A stretch of DNA of 64,000 nucleotides from Zunongwangia endophytica (lineage in GTDB: Bacteria > Bacteroidota > Bacteroidia > Flavobacteriales > Flavobacteriaceae). Below, in pieces: positions 17,445 through 27,791 of this stretch. The DNA is taken from assembly GCF_030409505.1 (NCBI RefSeq), contig NZ_JAUFPZ010000002.1, positions 682,001 to 746,000 on the forward strand, given 5' to 3'. Position 1 is the first letter of the stretch; every line of letters starts with the position of its first letter. Both the position numbers and the translations under genes were made by a program. The notes beneath the pieces were generated by a model. The model was not told the DNA's origin and made no database searches. It worked only from the letters and a program-made list of their open reading frames with translations.

Positions 17445-17532
17445 AATTTTTATTTTCAAGATAAAAAAATAGAGGTATAATGTTCAAAAATCAAACTTAA
17501 GCTTGATTTAAAAAACTCTTAAAACAAGGCAT

Positions 17533-17566
17533 AAAAAAAGCGGAACGTTTAGGTTCCGCTTTTTTT
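17533..17566. terminator. Terminator
   Basis: Stem GCGGAAC / GTTCCGC with A- and T-runs on the two sides (17533-17566), directly after the minus-strand OmpA gene. Confidence 0.85.
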
Positions 17567-17585
17567 ATTTTATTCATTTCACTTT

Positions 17586-18425
17586 TTAAATTTCGCCTTC
17601 AGAATCTAACATTGCGAAGAATTTATCAAGATTTGGTATCACTACGATTCTTGTTCTTCTATTTTTAGACATGTTTTCTTTAGAAGTATTTTCTACTAAA
17701 GGGGAGTAGCTACTTCTACCGGCAGCGATAAGTTTAGAACCATCTACATTATATTTATCCTGTAATTGTCTAACTACGGCTGTTGCTCTACGTACACTTA
17801 GATCCCAGTTGTCTTCTAACCAAGAATCTTCTACCATTGTACGATCATCGGTATGACCTTCTACCATTACTTCCATAGCTGGTTCGCTATTAATTACTTC
17901 AGCAAGTTTTTTAAGTAGTGGTTGCGCATCTCTTGATAATCTGTAACTACCACTTCTAAATAGCAATTTATCGGAAACATTGATCATTACTACCGTTTTA
18001 TCTACCGTGATATCTATATCGTCGCCATCTTTACCTTCAGTGATTTGGCTTTTTAAATTGTAAGAAATGGCAGCATTAATCGAATCTTCAATGGTCTCTA
18101 CACCTTCTAACTGAGAAGCATCCATTTTTGCAATGGTTTTTCTCATTTGATCTTTAGTATTGTTAGACATTGCCGTTACATCGTTCAATTCTAATTTTTC
18201 GTCATTAGAAGAACGTAAGGAATTAATTTTAGCGTTATAATCTGCAACGCGTTCTTCTATAGCGGCATATTTATCTTCAATTTCTTCTTTTTCAACACGA
18301 GTTTTTTGCAAAGTGCTTCTAGTATCGTTTAGTTCTCCTTCTAAAGAGACATACTTTTTTTTAGAAACACAAGAGGCTAAAAGAGCCGTTGAAAAAATTG
18401 ATACTGCTAAAGTCTTTCTCATCAT
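17586..18425 (-). CDS. OmpA-family peptidoglycan-binding lipoprotein
   Basis: 279 residues. Lipoprotein signal (STALLASCVSKKKY, Cys about 19), then a coiled coil (about 28-90: DTRSTLQKTRVEKEEIEDKY). The C-terminal OmpA domain is at about 145-270, with VEGHTDDRTM and AGRSSYSPLVENTSKENMSKNRRT, the residues that bind diaminopimelate in peptidoglycan. It would tie the outer membrane to the wall. The second Met (18422) is an equally good start. It is divergent from tamB across a 420-bp region with several repeats. A MotB-like role is not supported, since there is a lipid anchor and no transmembrane helix. Confidence 0.9.
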   Translation of the reverse strand: MMRKTLAVSIFSTALLASCVSKKKYVSLEGELNDTRSTLQKTRVEKEEIEDKYAAIEERVADYNAKINSLRSSNDEKLELNDVTAMSNNTKDQMRKTIAKMDASQLEGVETIEDSINAAISYNLKSQITEGKDGDDIDITVDKTVVMINVSDKLLFRSGSYRLSRDAQPLLKKLAEVINSEPAMEVMVEGHTDDRTMVEDSWLEDNWDLSVRRATAVVRQLQDKYNVDGSKLIAAGRSSYSPLVENTSKENMSKNRRTRIVVIPNLDKFFAMLDSEGEI

Positions 18426-18507
18426 TTTTAAATTTTTAGTGGTTATAGTTTAATAAAAGCGTCGTTGCAAAACGATTTCGGTTATTAAAACAACTTAGAT
18501 TTTTAAG

Positions 18508-18532
18508 AAATATGCCTGTTTTTAGCATATTT
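18508..18532. promoter_or_regulatory. Inverted repeat in OmpA-TamB divergent region
   Basis: AAATATGC / GCATATTT with a 9-nt spacer. Together with the 11-bp direct repeats at 18577-18598 (AAAATTCATCC, AAAATTCATCT) and a second palindrome at 18718-18735 it occupies the 420-bp gene-free region. Candidate operator or small-RNA hairpin. Confidence 0.35.
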
Positions 18533-18717
18533 AACGTCCTATTAAACTTTTTTCACAATTGGCGAGAGATAGGTCAAAAATTCATCCAAAATTCATCTAA
18601 AATCGATTACTATGATTTAAATAGCTGTTATTCAGTAAATAGTACGACATTTAAAAATGAATTGAATAAAGGCTATTTTGAGTGCATTTGAAAAAGTGTT
18701 GAATTTTTCTAAGCTAT

Positions 18718-18735
18718 TGTGGAATAAATTCCACA
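18718..18735. promoter_or_regulatory. Palindrome upstream of tamB
   Basis: TGTGGAAT-AA-ATTCCACA: 8-bp perfect arms with a 2-nt centre, about 110 bp upstream of the tamB start. Length and symmetry fit a homodimeric repressor site. The cognate regulator is not visible. Confidence 0.4.
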
Positions 18736-18845
18736 GTTTCGTATTTTTAATTTTAACAGAAGATTATAAGAATATCGGCAGGAATATGCCTTCTTAGTAT
18801 TTAATTGCAGTCGGAATTTCCACAACTACATAAGACATCCTACAT

Positions 18846-21800
18846 TTGAGTAAGAAGTATCCAAAACTTAAAAAAGCACTAAGAATTACCGCAAAGATCT
18901 TAGCGGGTATACTTATATTCCTTATTCTGCTTATTTTATTTATCCGGAGTCCCTGGGGCCAAAATATCATTGTAAATAAGGTAGTTTCTACTATCGAGGA
19001 TAAAACAAATACCGAGGTGAATATCGATCGTTTATTTATCACTTTTGGTGGCGCTGTTAGTTTGGAAGGTTTATATCTTGAGGATGAAAAAGGAGATACT
19101 CTAGTTTATGCTCACAATTTAGAAGCAAATATTCCTATTTGGCCAATTATAAAAGGAGGAGCGTTTGGTTTAAATGAGTTAGACCTTAAAGGACTTAAGG
19201 CGAACATTTATAGAAAAGATAGTCTTAAAGGATTTAACTACCAATTTCTGATGGATGCTTTCGCTTCTTCAGATTCTACCAGCACACAGCAACAACAGCA
19301 AAAAGATACCACGTCGTCTCCTATGGAAATTAGTATAGGTGATGTAAACCTTAAAAACATCATTGTGAATTATAATGATGAGGTTACCGGAATGGATGCT
19401 GAAGTTAAACTGGGAGAGTTGAAGGTTTCTATGCGTAAAACAGACCTTCAGATTATGCAATTTGCAGTGGCAGATGCATTGCTTAAAAATACGATGGTAG
19501 TTTATAAACAAACCAAACCTTTACCACCAAGCGAAGATTCTGGCGGACCATTACCGGTTGTAGAAGTCGATCAGCTTCGTTTAAATAATGTAAATGCAAA
19601 ATATCAATCTGATCCCGATGGCATGCTTGCCGATATTCATATTCCAGAATTTTTAGCTGAAATGCCTAAAATGGACTTAGGGAATTACGAAATTCAGCTA
19701 AATACCATTCAACTTAAAAAGGCGAATGCGCTTTTGAGAATGCAAACGAAAACTGCCCAATCTGAAGATCAGGATACTACGCAAACAGATACTGCTGGAT
19801 TTACCTGGCCCGTTTGGAAAGTAGAGATTAAAAATATTGACCTTGCGAAAAATAATATCGCTTACATTGTAGATAGCGCTAAGATCGAGCAGGGAACCTT
19901 CAATGCGAACGCACTAAAATTCAGAAATTTTAATCTGAAAACAGGAAATCTATTATTAGCAGATCGGCAGGTAAATGCAGATATTGATAATATTACTTTC
20001 AGTGAAGGTTCAGGATTAGATTTGAGGGATTTTTCTACTGAAATTGCAATGGATAATTCTTCATTAAATGTGAAGAATCTAATTGTAGCTTTAAATAATA
20101 ATGAAATTCAGGGAGCAGCGAATTTGTCTTACAATTCTATAGAATCTTTAATGGACAATCCAGAAGCTGTTAAGATGGAAGCTAATCTTTCAGAAATTCA
20201 ATTAGATATAAATGAAGTTTTTAGATTCCAGCCAGTGCTTAAAGAAAATCAATACGTAAAAGCTTTAAGTCGCAAACTTGTTATGGGTAGCATTAGCGCA
20301 AAGGGAACGCTTGCTAACATCCAAATACCTTCAGCAAATATTAACTGGGGAAGCCAAACTTCTCTTGTGCTAAACGGGCAGATCAAAAACGCAACAGATC
20401 CCGATCGTATCTATTTCAATATTCCAAGGTTCAGAGTACAGTCTAATAAAAAAGATTTGAATTACTTTTTGGATGAAAAACAATTAGGTGTTTCCTTACC
20501 TAAAAACATTAGCCTGAACGGAAGTCTAGCGGGAACTCCAGATGATATTGAAGCCGATGCTACATTAAAATCGAGTTTAGGTGCTGTTGTTGCAAAAGGT
20601 AACTTCCAAAATACAGAGGAAATAGCTTTTGCTGCCGATGTAGAAATTGATAGTCTTGGTCTTGGAGAACTGCTTAAAAATCCTGCTTTAGGAAAGCTGA
20701 ATCTTACTTTGAAAGCAAAGGGTAGCGGTAGTTCTATGAATACGCTAGATGCCCAATTAGAAACGAATATAAGTAGCTTTACTTATAATGATTATCCAAT
20801 CAAAGATCTGAAAATTACAGGTGATATTAAAGATGGCCGTGGCGATGTAAAAAGTTCTTATAAAGACGATAATTTAAACGGAGATCTTGTCGCAAATGTG
20901 ATATTAGATTCCGTTTCGCCAGAAGTTAAACTGGATCTAGATCTGGATGGAGCAGATCTCGCAGAACTTGGCATCGCTAATAGAAATATAAGAACTGGTT
21001 TTAAACTTAATGGATCCTTCAAAGGAAATTCTAAAGAATTTGATGCTTCCGCAGAAATAAATGACGGTGTTGCTGTTTACGATAGCCATACCTATTTATT
21101 AGGAAATCTAAACTTATCGGCTCATGTTCGTCCAGATTCTACTTCAGTTAAGGTAGATAATAAAATGTTAGACTTAGATCTTCGGTCTAATGCTAGTCCT
21201 GCAGACTTTAGTAATGCGTTGCGCCGTCATTATCAAAATTATTTAACTGAAGAGGACAATACGGATACGGTAGAGAAACCTGTGAATTTACACCTGAAAG
21301 GGAAAATTTCCCAGGCGCCTATTCTTAATGAAGTTTTTCTAGTGAATTTAGAAGAACTCGATACAATAACCATAGATGTCGATTTTAATGAGAAAAAGCA
21401 TCAATTAAATGCTGACGTTCAGTTGCCTTTCATTAAATATTATGGGGCGTTGGTTGATAGCCTTGGAATATCTGTAAAATCGGATAGAGAGGATATGGAT
21501 TTCAAATTCGGATTTAATTCTTTAAGTGTTGGCCCACTTGCGATTAAAAAAACACAGCTAAATGCCAACCTAGAAACCAGGGTACTTTTAATGAATTTCA
21601 ATTCTGTTTATGATAGTGATACCCTTGTGAATGTCTTTTCAAGATTATCGAAAAGTGAAGATACTTTTAAGTACACAGTGAGTAGCGAAGATTTAATTCT
21701 GAATAAAAACTCCTGGAATATTTCAGAAAACAATGCGCTGCTTTACGACGGCAAAACTATAGAATTTGAGGATTTCAAAATTTCAAGAAGCGACCAGTCG

Positions 21801-23855
21801 GTAGAGTTAGTAAATGAAGAAAACGAAAGAAATTTAGAGAATATCACAATGCTTTTTAATAACTATAAATTAGCGGCATTGCTTAACTTTTTAAATCCTG
21901 AAGTGAAACTGGCAAAAGGAAATATGAATGGGAAATTCGCCTTAGTAGAACCTTTTGGTAAAACCGGAATTTTAGCCGATCTAAATATAGATCAGCTGGA
22001 ATCGATGGGTGTTGATCTTGGGAAATTGTCATTACGCGGAATCGCCATTGGTGCAGAAAAATATAAGTTTGACCTGGGGATGAAGGAAGGCGCTATAGAT
22101 ATGGATCTTACTGGAAACTATACCGCTGCAGATACTACCGCCAGTCTAGATATGAACTTAGATCTTAATAAAGTTGAGATGAGCGCTGTGACTGGTTTTT
22201 CTTTCGGAACCCTGGAAGATGGCAAAGGATCATTTTCAGGAAATGTAAAATTAGGAGGTACAGTAGTGACTCCAGAATATCAGGGAGAGCTTAATTTCAA
22301 TGAGGCTCAATTTACCGTTTCGATGCTAAATGCTCCATTTATTTTCAAAAATGAAAAACTGGAATTAGACAATGAAGGAGTATATTTCAATAGCTTCGAA
22401 ATAGGAGATACTAAAGGAAATTCATTCGCGGTTGATGGTACTTTAGGAACGGAAAGCTTAATAAATCCAACTTTCGATCTGAGTTTTAAAGCAGAGGGTT
22501 TCAATATTCTTAATTCTACTGAAGAAGATAACGACTTATTTTACGGTACTGCCAGTTTCGATGCAGACGCTACTTTAACCGGAGACCTTACTTTGCCTAA
22601 ACTAGAGCTAGATCTAGAAATTGGAGATAATACAGATGTTACTTACGTAATTCCAGAAACCGAGATGCAAATGCAGAGCCGTGACGGAATTGTGAATTTT
22701 GTGAATAAGGAAAACCCCGATGATATTCTTACGCAAAGTGAAGAAGAATCTTATGTTTTTAGTGGATATGATATTGACGCGCATTTAAAAATAGATGATA
22801 GTGCGGTAATTAATGTTGTTTTGAATGAGCAAACAAATGATAATTTGCAAATTCAGGGAGAAGGTGATTTGCAATTCGGTATTTCTCCAAATGGTAGAAC
22901 GACGCTTACCGGTAAGTACACGATAAACAAGGGGCATTACAAAATGAGTCTTTACAGCCTTGTAAACAGAAGATTTGAGATTGCAAACGGAAGTTCCATT
23001 AGCTGGAGTGGTGATCCTATGGATGCTACTTTAGATGCCAGAGCGGTTTATGATATAGAAACTTCAGCTTATGCGTTAATGGCGACTAATATATCCAATA
23101 GTAGCGGTAGGGATAAGCAGCAATTTAGACAAGAGTTACCCTTTAAAGTATACCTAAATGTAGATGGCGAAATTATGCAACCTCAGCTAACTTTTGGTTT
23201 AGATATGCCTAAAGATTCACAGGGAGCGATAGGCGGGCAGGTATATAGTAGAGTTCAGCAAATAAATACACAGGAAAATCAGCTAAACAAGCAGGTTTTT
23301 AGCCTATTGGTTTTAAATCGTTTTTATCCAGATGCAGGTACCGATGGTAGTAACGGAGGAACAATGGCAATGGCTAGAGATAATATTAGCCAGGCATTAT
23401 CAGATCAGCTTAACATGTTCTCAGAAAAATTGTTAGGAGATACTGGAGTGCAGCTTAATTTTGGTGTAGATAGTTATACCGATTATCAGGGAGAAAGTCC
23501 AGATCAGCGTACAGATTTAAATGTAAATGCCCAGAAGAAATTGTTTGACGATCGCTTGATAGTAAGTGTAGGTAGCCAGGTAAATTTAGAAGGAAGTAAT
23601 ACAGGAAGAGAAGAAACTAATCCTTTAATTGGGAATGTTAGTTTGGAGTATCTAATTACTGAAGATGGTCGATTCCGAGTAAGAGGTTTCCGAAGAAATC
23701 AATATGAAAATGTAATCGATGGTCAACTTATCGTAAGTGGTCTCGCGCTAATATTTACCCGAGAATTTAACTATTATAACGAATTGTGGAAGAATCTTCT
23801 TAAAAGCGAGGAGCAAGAAGAACAACCGGCCAACAAAGAAGAGGAAGAAGAATGA
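18846..23855 (+). CDS. tamB: Translocation and assembly module protein TamB
   Basis: 1669 residues. The start is TTG: no ATG or GTG is available before the membrane anchor, and an in-frame TAA lies just upstream. One inner-membrane helix (about 18-35) is followed by an AsmA-like region and long runs of beta-strand repeats that build the hydrophobic periplasmic groove. The C-terminal DUF490/TamB domain is at about 1290-1640 (GNTTLTGKYTINKGHYKMSL-like segment, LGDTGVQLNFGVDSY). It is thought to carry phospholipids or help barrel-protein insertion between membranes. tamL follows with a 4-bp overlap (ATGA), so the pair is translated together. Confidence 0.9.
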   Translation: MSKKYPKLKKALRITAKILAGILIFLILLILFIRSPWGQNIIVNKVVSTIEDKTNTEVNIDRLFITFGGAVSLEGLYLEDEKGDTLVYAHNLEANIPIWPIIKGGAFGLNELDLKGLKANIYRKDSLKGFNYQFLMDAFASSDSTSTQQQQQKDTTSSPMEISIGDVNLKNIIVNYNDEVTGMDAEVKLGELKVSMRKTDLQIMQFAVADALLKNTMVVYKQTKPLPPSEDSGGPLPVVEVDQLRLNNVNAKYQSDPDGMLADIHIPEFLAEMPKMDLGNYEIQLNTIQLKKANALLRMQTKTAQSEDQDTTQTDTAGFTWPVWKVEIKNIDLAKNNIAYIVDSAKIEQGTFNANALKFRNFNLKTGNLLLADRQVNADIDNITFSEGSGLDLRDFSTEIAMDNSSLNVKNLIVALNNNEIQGAANLSYNSIESLMDNPEAVKMEANLSEIQLDINEVFRFQPVLKENQYVKALSRKLVMGSISAKGTLANIQIPSANINWGSQTSLVLNGQIKNATDPDRIYFNIPRFRVQSNKKDLNYFLDEKQLGVSLPKNISLNGSLAGTPDDIEADATLKSSLGAVVAKGNFQNTEEIAFAADVEIDSLGLGELLKNPALGKLNLTLKAKGSGSSMNTLDAQLETNISSFTYNDYPIKDLKITGDIKDGRGDVKSSYKDDNLNGDLVANVILDSVSPEVKLDLDLDGADLAELGIANRNIRTGFKLNGSFKGNSKEFDASAEINDGVAVYDSHTYLLGNLNLSAHVRPDSTSVKVDNKMLDLDLRSNASPADFSNALRRHYQNYLTEEDNTDTVEKPVNLHLKGKISQAPILNEVFLVNLEELDTITIDVDFNEKKHQLNADVQLPFIKYYGALVDSLGISVKSDREDMDFKFGFNSLSVGPLAIKKTQLNANLETRVLLMNFNSVYDSDTLVNVFSRLSKSEDTFKYTVSSEDLILNKNSWNISENNALLYDGKTIEFEDFKISRSDQSVELVNEENERNLENITMLFNNYKLAALLNFLNPEVKLAKGNMNGKFALVEPFGKTGILADLNIDQLESMGVDLGKLSLRGIAIGAEKYKFDLGMKEGAIDMDLTGNYTAADTTASLDMNLDLNKVEMSAVTGFSFGTLEDGKGSFSGNVKLGGTVVTPEYQGELNFNEAQFTVSMLNAPFIFKNEKLELDNEGVYFNSFEIGDTKGNSFAVDGTLGTESLINPTFDLSFKAEGFNILNSTEEDNDLFYGTASFDADATLTGDLTLPKLELDLEIGDNTDVTYVIPETEMQMQSRDGIVNFVNKENPDDILTQSEEESYVFSGYDIDAHLKIDDSAVINVVLNEQTNDNLQIQGEGDLQFGISPNGRTTLTGKYTINKGHYKMSLYSLVNRRFEIANGSSISWSGDPMDATLDARAVYDIETSAYALMATNISNSSGRDKQQFRQELPFKVYLNVDGEIMQPQLTFGLDMPKDSQGAIGGQVYSRVQQINTQENQLNKQVFSLLVLNRFYPDAGTDGSNGGTMAMARDNISQALSDQLNMFSEKLLGDTGVQLNFGVDSYTDYQGESPDQRTDLNVNAQKKLFDDRLIVSVGSQVNLEGSNTGREETNPLIGNVSLEYLITEDGRFRVRGFRRNQYENVIDGQLIVSGLALIFTREFNYYNELWKNLLKSEEQEEQPANKEEEEE

Positions 23856-26173
23856 GAATCAGGAATTACAGTGTTATTATTATAGTCGTTTTGGTATTTG
23901 TAAATGCCTGTAGTGTCGATAAATATATTCCTGAAGACGAATACCTTTATCGCGGTGCAGATATTACCATCAAACCGGATACTACCGGAATCGATGATCT
24001 AAAAAATGTAAAGACAGAGCTTAAAAATGTTTTAGTTCCTAAACCAAACACTAAGTTTTTAGGAAAATATCCGGGTTTGTACTTTCATTACAAAGCGCAG
24101 CGCGAAAAGCCAGGAATTATAAATAAATTTCTGAATAAAAAGATAGGAGAAGAACCCGTTTATTTAAGTGATGTTGAAGTCGGCAATACACAGGATCTAA
24201 TTTTAAATCGTCTTGAAAATCGTGGATTCTTTTATAGCAGGGTTAGTGCAGATGTGAATACAAATGATGAAGAGAAGACCGGCACCGCGGCTTACGATGT
24301 AAGTGTAACAACCCCTTACAAAATGGAGTCTTATCAATTAGTAGCCGATAGTTTGTTGCTTTATCAGGATATGAAACCATTAGTAGACGAAAGCAAATTT
24401 TTTGAAGAAATGCGTTTCGATCTTGCAAAAATGAAGCAGGAGCGCGAGCGTCTTGATGTGGGATTAAAGGAAAAAGGATATTATAACTTTAACTCTGGTT
24501 TTTTAATTTTTGAAGCCGATACAAATCAATACGATAATAAACGTTTCGATCTTTATTTGAAAATAAAAAAAGACGTTCCTAACAAAGCGATAATTCCGTA
24601 TAAAATTTCCAAAGTAAATATCTATCCAAATAACACTTTAGAGAGTGATTCTATCGTTAAAGATAGTATTCGTTTTAACGAAAAAACCTACGTTCAGGAT
24701 AGAGATAGTATTTTCTTTTTGCCTAAACGTTTAGATCCTTTTGTACTTATAGATGAAGGTGATTTTTATGATCCCAAAGTATCTAAAGCGACTAGTCGTC
24801 GCTTAGGATCAATAGGAGCTTACAAATTTATAAATATAGATTATCAGGAAATAGATACGCTTGCAACCGATAGTCTCGGAATTCTTGAAGCTAATATTTA
24901 TTTGTCTCCGTTAAATAAGCGTGCCATTAGAGCAGAATTGCAAGCAGTGACAAAATCAAATAATTTTGCCGGCCCAAGTCTGGCAGTTTCTTTAACCAAT
25001 CGTAATTTATTTAAAGGAGGTGAGATTATAAATATTCAGGGAAGATTTGGATACGAAGTACAAATAGCCAGCGGAAATAACACAGGCTTAAACAGTATTC
25101 AGTTAGGTTTGGGGAGTGATTTAATTTTTCCTAGACTTTTGTTTCCTTGGTCTCCCAGAGAAAACTTTTTTAAATATGAAATTCCTAAAACTAAAGTTAG
25201 TTTAAATGTTGATTACCTTAAGAGAAGTCAGCTTTTTGCCTTGGGATCGGCCTCTGCAAGCTTCGGTTATATCTGGAATGCCAATAGATATATAACTCAT
25301 AGTTTCGATCCAATTTCGATTAACTATGTCGATCTTATAAATACCACTCCAGAGTTTGAAGCTGTTTTAGATAATAATCCTTATTTAGAAAGCAGTTTTA
25401 CTCAACAGTTTATTGCAGGATCAATTTATAATTTCACTTATAATGGGATGGTAGATCAACAAGATACACATCAGGTTTTTGTGAATACTACTTTAGATTT
25501 AGCAGGAAATGTGCTGGATCTTTTAAGTGGAAATTCTGATGAAGATCCACAAACAGTTTTCAATCTGGAATATGCACAATATGCCAAGCTAGATGTAGAT
25601 TTAAGATATCATTTCAATTTTGGCGAAGGAAGCAAGATTGCCACAAGAGTATTTGCGGGCTACGGAATGCCTTATGGAAACTCTGATATTATGCCATTTA
25701 CAAAGCAATATTTTTCTGGAGGGCCATATAGTGTTAGAGCATTTAGAACTCGGCAGTTAGGTCCTGGGACTTACAATCCAAGTAATGAGGAAGAAGAGAA
25801 CGGTGCAGAAGAAGATCCTGACGTTATAGATACCGATTATTTTGATCGAGCAGGTAATATTCGATTGGAAGCTAATATCGAATATCGTTTTCCATTAATT
25901 CCACCTTACGTAAACGGTGCTGTCTTTGCAGATGCCGGTAATGTATGGACATCCAAAAGCGATGATAACTTACCGGGTGGTCGTTTTAGTTCTAATTTTG
26001 CAAACGAATTAGGAATCGGTACAGGAGTTGGTGTTCGTGTAGATATCCAGGGTTTTGTAATTCGTTTTGATCTTGCTGCTCCAATGCATGATCCTTCATT
26101 AGAAGAAGGCCAACGCTGGACATACGATCTTGGAAGTCCGGTATTTAATTTTGCTATTGGATATCCATTTTAG
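23852..26173 (+). CDS. tamL: Lipidated TamA homologue (BamA/Omp85 family), TamL
   Basis: 773 residues. Unlike proteobacterial TamA it has a lipoprotein signal (LVFVNACSVDKYIPEDE, Cys20), as described for TamL in Bacteroidetes. POTRA-type repeats cover about 30-380 and the 16-strand Omp85 barrel about 400-773. The lid-lock motif region FSGGPYSVRAFRTRQLGPG (about 628-646) is the Omp85 VRGF-like signature, and the C-terminus ends in FNFAIGYPF with a terminal Phe. An acidic insert NEEEENGAEEDPD lies within the barrel. It is the outer-membrane partner of the upstream tamB. Confidence 0.9.
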   Translation: MRIRNYSVIIIVVLVFVNACSVDKYIPEDEYLYRGADITIKPDTTGIDDLKNVKTELKNVLVPKPNTKFLGKYPGLYFHYKAQREKPGIINKFLNKKIGEEPVYLSDVEVGNTQDLILNRLENRGFFYSRVSADVNTNDEEKTGTAAYDVSVTTPYKMESYQLVADSLLLYQDMKPLVDESKFFEEMRFDLAKMKQERERLDVGLKEKGYYNFNSGFLIFEADTNQYDNKRFDLYLKIKKDVPNKAIIPYKISKVNIYPNNTLESDSIVKDSIRFNEKTYVQDRDSIFFLPKRLDPFVLIDEGDFYDPKVSKATSRRLGSIGAYKFINIDYQEIDTLATDSLGILEANIYLSPLNKRAIRAELQAVTKSNNFAGPSLAVSLTNRNLFKGGEIINIQGRFGYEVQIASGNNTGLNSIQLGLGSDLIFPRLLFPWSPRENFFKYEIPKTKVSLNVDYLKRSQLFALGSASASFGYIWNANRYITHSFDPISINYVDLINTTPEFEAVLDNNPYLESSFTQQFIAGSIYNFTYNGMVDQQDTHQVFVNTTLDLAGNVLDLLSGNSDEDPQTVFNLEYAQYAKLDVDLRYHFNFGEGSKIATRVFAGYGMPYGNSDIMPFTKQYFSGGPYSVRAFRTRQLGPGTYNPSNEEEENGAEEDPDVIDTDYFDRAGNIRLEANIEYRFPLIPPYVNGAVFADAGNVWTSKSDDNLPGGRFSSNFANELGIGTGVGVRVDIQGFVIRFDLAAPMHDPSLEEGQRWTYDLGSPVFNFAIGYPF

Positions 26174-26180
26174 TCAAAAA

Positions 26181-26840
26181 CTAGTGTTGTTTCTTATTTC
26201 CGAAGCAAAGATCACCGGCGTCTCCAAGTCCTGGAACAATATATCCGCGACTATCTAATTCTTTATCGATAGCAGCAATCCATAAATGAGTATGTGGAGG
26301 AAATTCGTCATCTAGAAGTTTTAAACCTTCTTCGGCTCCAATTACGGCGACAAGATGAATTTCCTTAGGAGTTCCCATTTCTTTTAGCGCATGCATCACA
26401 TTTACAAAAGATCGACCTGTGGCTAACATTGGGTCTGCAAGCACCAAAGTTTTGCCTTCGATTGAAGGAGAAGCCAAGTATTCGACTTTAATTTCAAATT
26501 CTTTATCATCATTAGGATGATGACGATAGGCGGAGATAAAGGAGTTTTCAGCATCATCAAAATAATTAAGAATACCGGTGTGTAATGGTAATCCTGCTCT
26601 TAAAATCGAGCAAATTACAATTTCGTCCTTTGGTACAGAAACTTTAGAAATCCCAAGCGGACTAGTAATTTCTTCCGAAGAATAATTTAGTTTTTTACTT
26701 AATTCATAACTCAATATTTCACCCAATCGCTCAATATTTCTACGGAAGCGCATACGGTCATTTTGTATGCTAGTATCACGAAGTTGGGCAATAAACTTAT
26801 TAGCAATAGAGTTATTATTGAGTAAATGATGAACGTGCAT
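26181..26840 (-). CDS. upp: Uracil phosphoribosyltransferase
   Basis: 219 residues. It salvages uracil with PRPP to UMP in the cytoplasm. The PRPP-binding motif is LADPMLATGRSFVNVM (about 135-150), and the C-terminal uracil-binding segment is GYIVPGLGDAGDLCFG. Convergent with tamL, 7 bp apart. Its promoter region has GTTTGTATATTTATG, near to the -7 consensus. Single-gene unit. Confidence 0.95.
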   Translation of the reverse strand: MHVHHLLNNNSIANKFIAQLRDTSIQNDRMRFRRNIERLGEILSYELSKKLNYSSEEITSPLGISKVSVPKDEIVICSILRAGLPLHTGILNYFDDAENSFISAYRHHPNDDKEFEIKVEYLASPSIEGKTLVLADPMLATGRSFVNVMHALKEMGTPKEIHLVAVIGAEEGLKLLDDEFPPHTHLWIAAIDKELDSRGYIVPGLGDAGDLCFGNKKQH

Positions 26841-27021
26841 CGCTATATTTTTTAGTAGTTAGGTGCATAAATATACAAACTAATCAATAGCCATTCAATA
26901 TTAATAGGGCATATACATCGATAACATTTTCTCAATACAAGGAACTTATTGAAGTTCAATTAAAATGCTTAATTTTGGTTAGATTTTTGAGTGTATTCTT
27001 TTTAGATAATTCAATGAAATA

Positions 27022-27642
27022 ATGAAAAATATATCTTTAACGCTATTATTTTTAATCTTAGCAACAAACTTGAGTCAGGCTCAGGTTGAAATTCCTCGTA
27101 CCACCAATACCGGAGGAACTTTAAAATCTACCTCTACGGGAAGCAACAATATTTTTATGCCAAGGATTGAAGAGGAGACCGAGAATATCTTCATGAAAAA
27201 GGAGCAGCCGAAAGTAAATATGCGAATAGAAGATAATGGTCTTTTAACAGAAGGTGATCGCGTAGCAGAAGAATGGAAAAAGGATAAAGAAGCTAAAGCG
27301 GAATACAGAAACGATCAATATCTGGGTGATGTAAAGACAGAAGGGAAGTTCATAGAGCTTTATTGTCGCGATCATCAATATGTTGATGGCGATCGAGTGA
27401 AAATTACGGTTAATGGCGAAGTGATCTATAAGAACTTCTTGTTAACCGGAGGATTTAAGCCCATCTTGGTTACTTTGCAAAGCGGTTTTAATACCATAGA
27501 ATTTGAAGCTTTAAATCAAGGAACTTCCGGTCCAAATACAGCTCAGCTAAAAGTATTTGGTGAAGATGGCAAGCAATTAGTAGGGCAGGAGTGGAATCTC
27601 TTAACCGGAGCCAAAGCCAGTTTAATGGTAATCAAACAATAA
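27022..27642 (+). CDS. Conserved exported protein of unknown function
   Basis: 206 residues with a signal peptide (LTLLFLILATNLSQAQ). The mature part is a polar region (about 20-95) and then a beta-sandwich-like module (KFIELYCRDHQYVDGDRVKITVNGEVI, FNTIEFEALNQGTSGPNTAQL). This recalls small carbohydrate/fold modules often seen in flavobacterial secreted proteins, but I do not recognise a named family. No T9SS C-terminal sorting domain. Single gene. Confidence 0.6.
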   Translation: MKNISLTLLFLILATNLSQAQVEIPRTTNTGGTLKSTSTGSNNIFMPRIEEETENIFMKKEQPKVNMRIEDNGLLTEGDRVAEEWKKDKEAKAEYRNDQYLGDVKTEGKFIELYCRDHQYVDGDRVKITVNGEVIYKNFLLTGGFKPILVTLQSGFNTIEFEALNQGTSGPNTAQLKVFGEDGKQLVGQEWNLLTGAKASLMVIKQ

Positions 27643-27791
27643 AAAAATAATCTTAGAATAACGATAATCTATCTTTACAGGTCGATTTTTTTATTTTCCA
27701 TAAATTATAACAGGATTTTAGCATTGAAAATGTTAAATGCTTTTTAGTTTTATATTGTTTAAAAATAATCTATTTCTTTAAACTCAATTTT

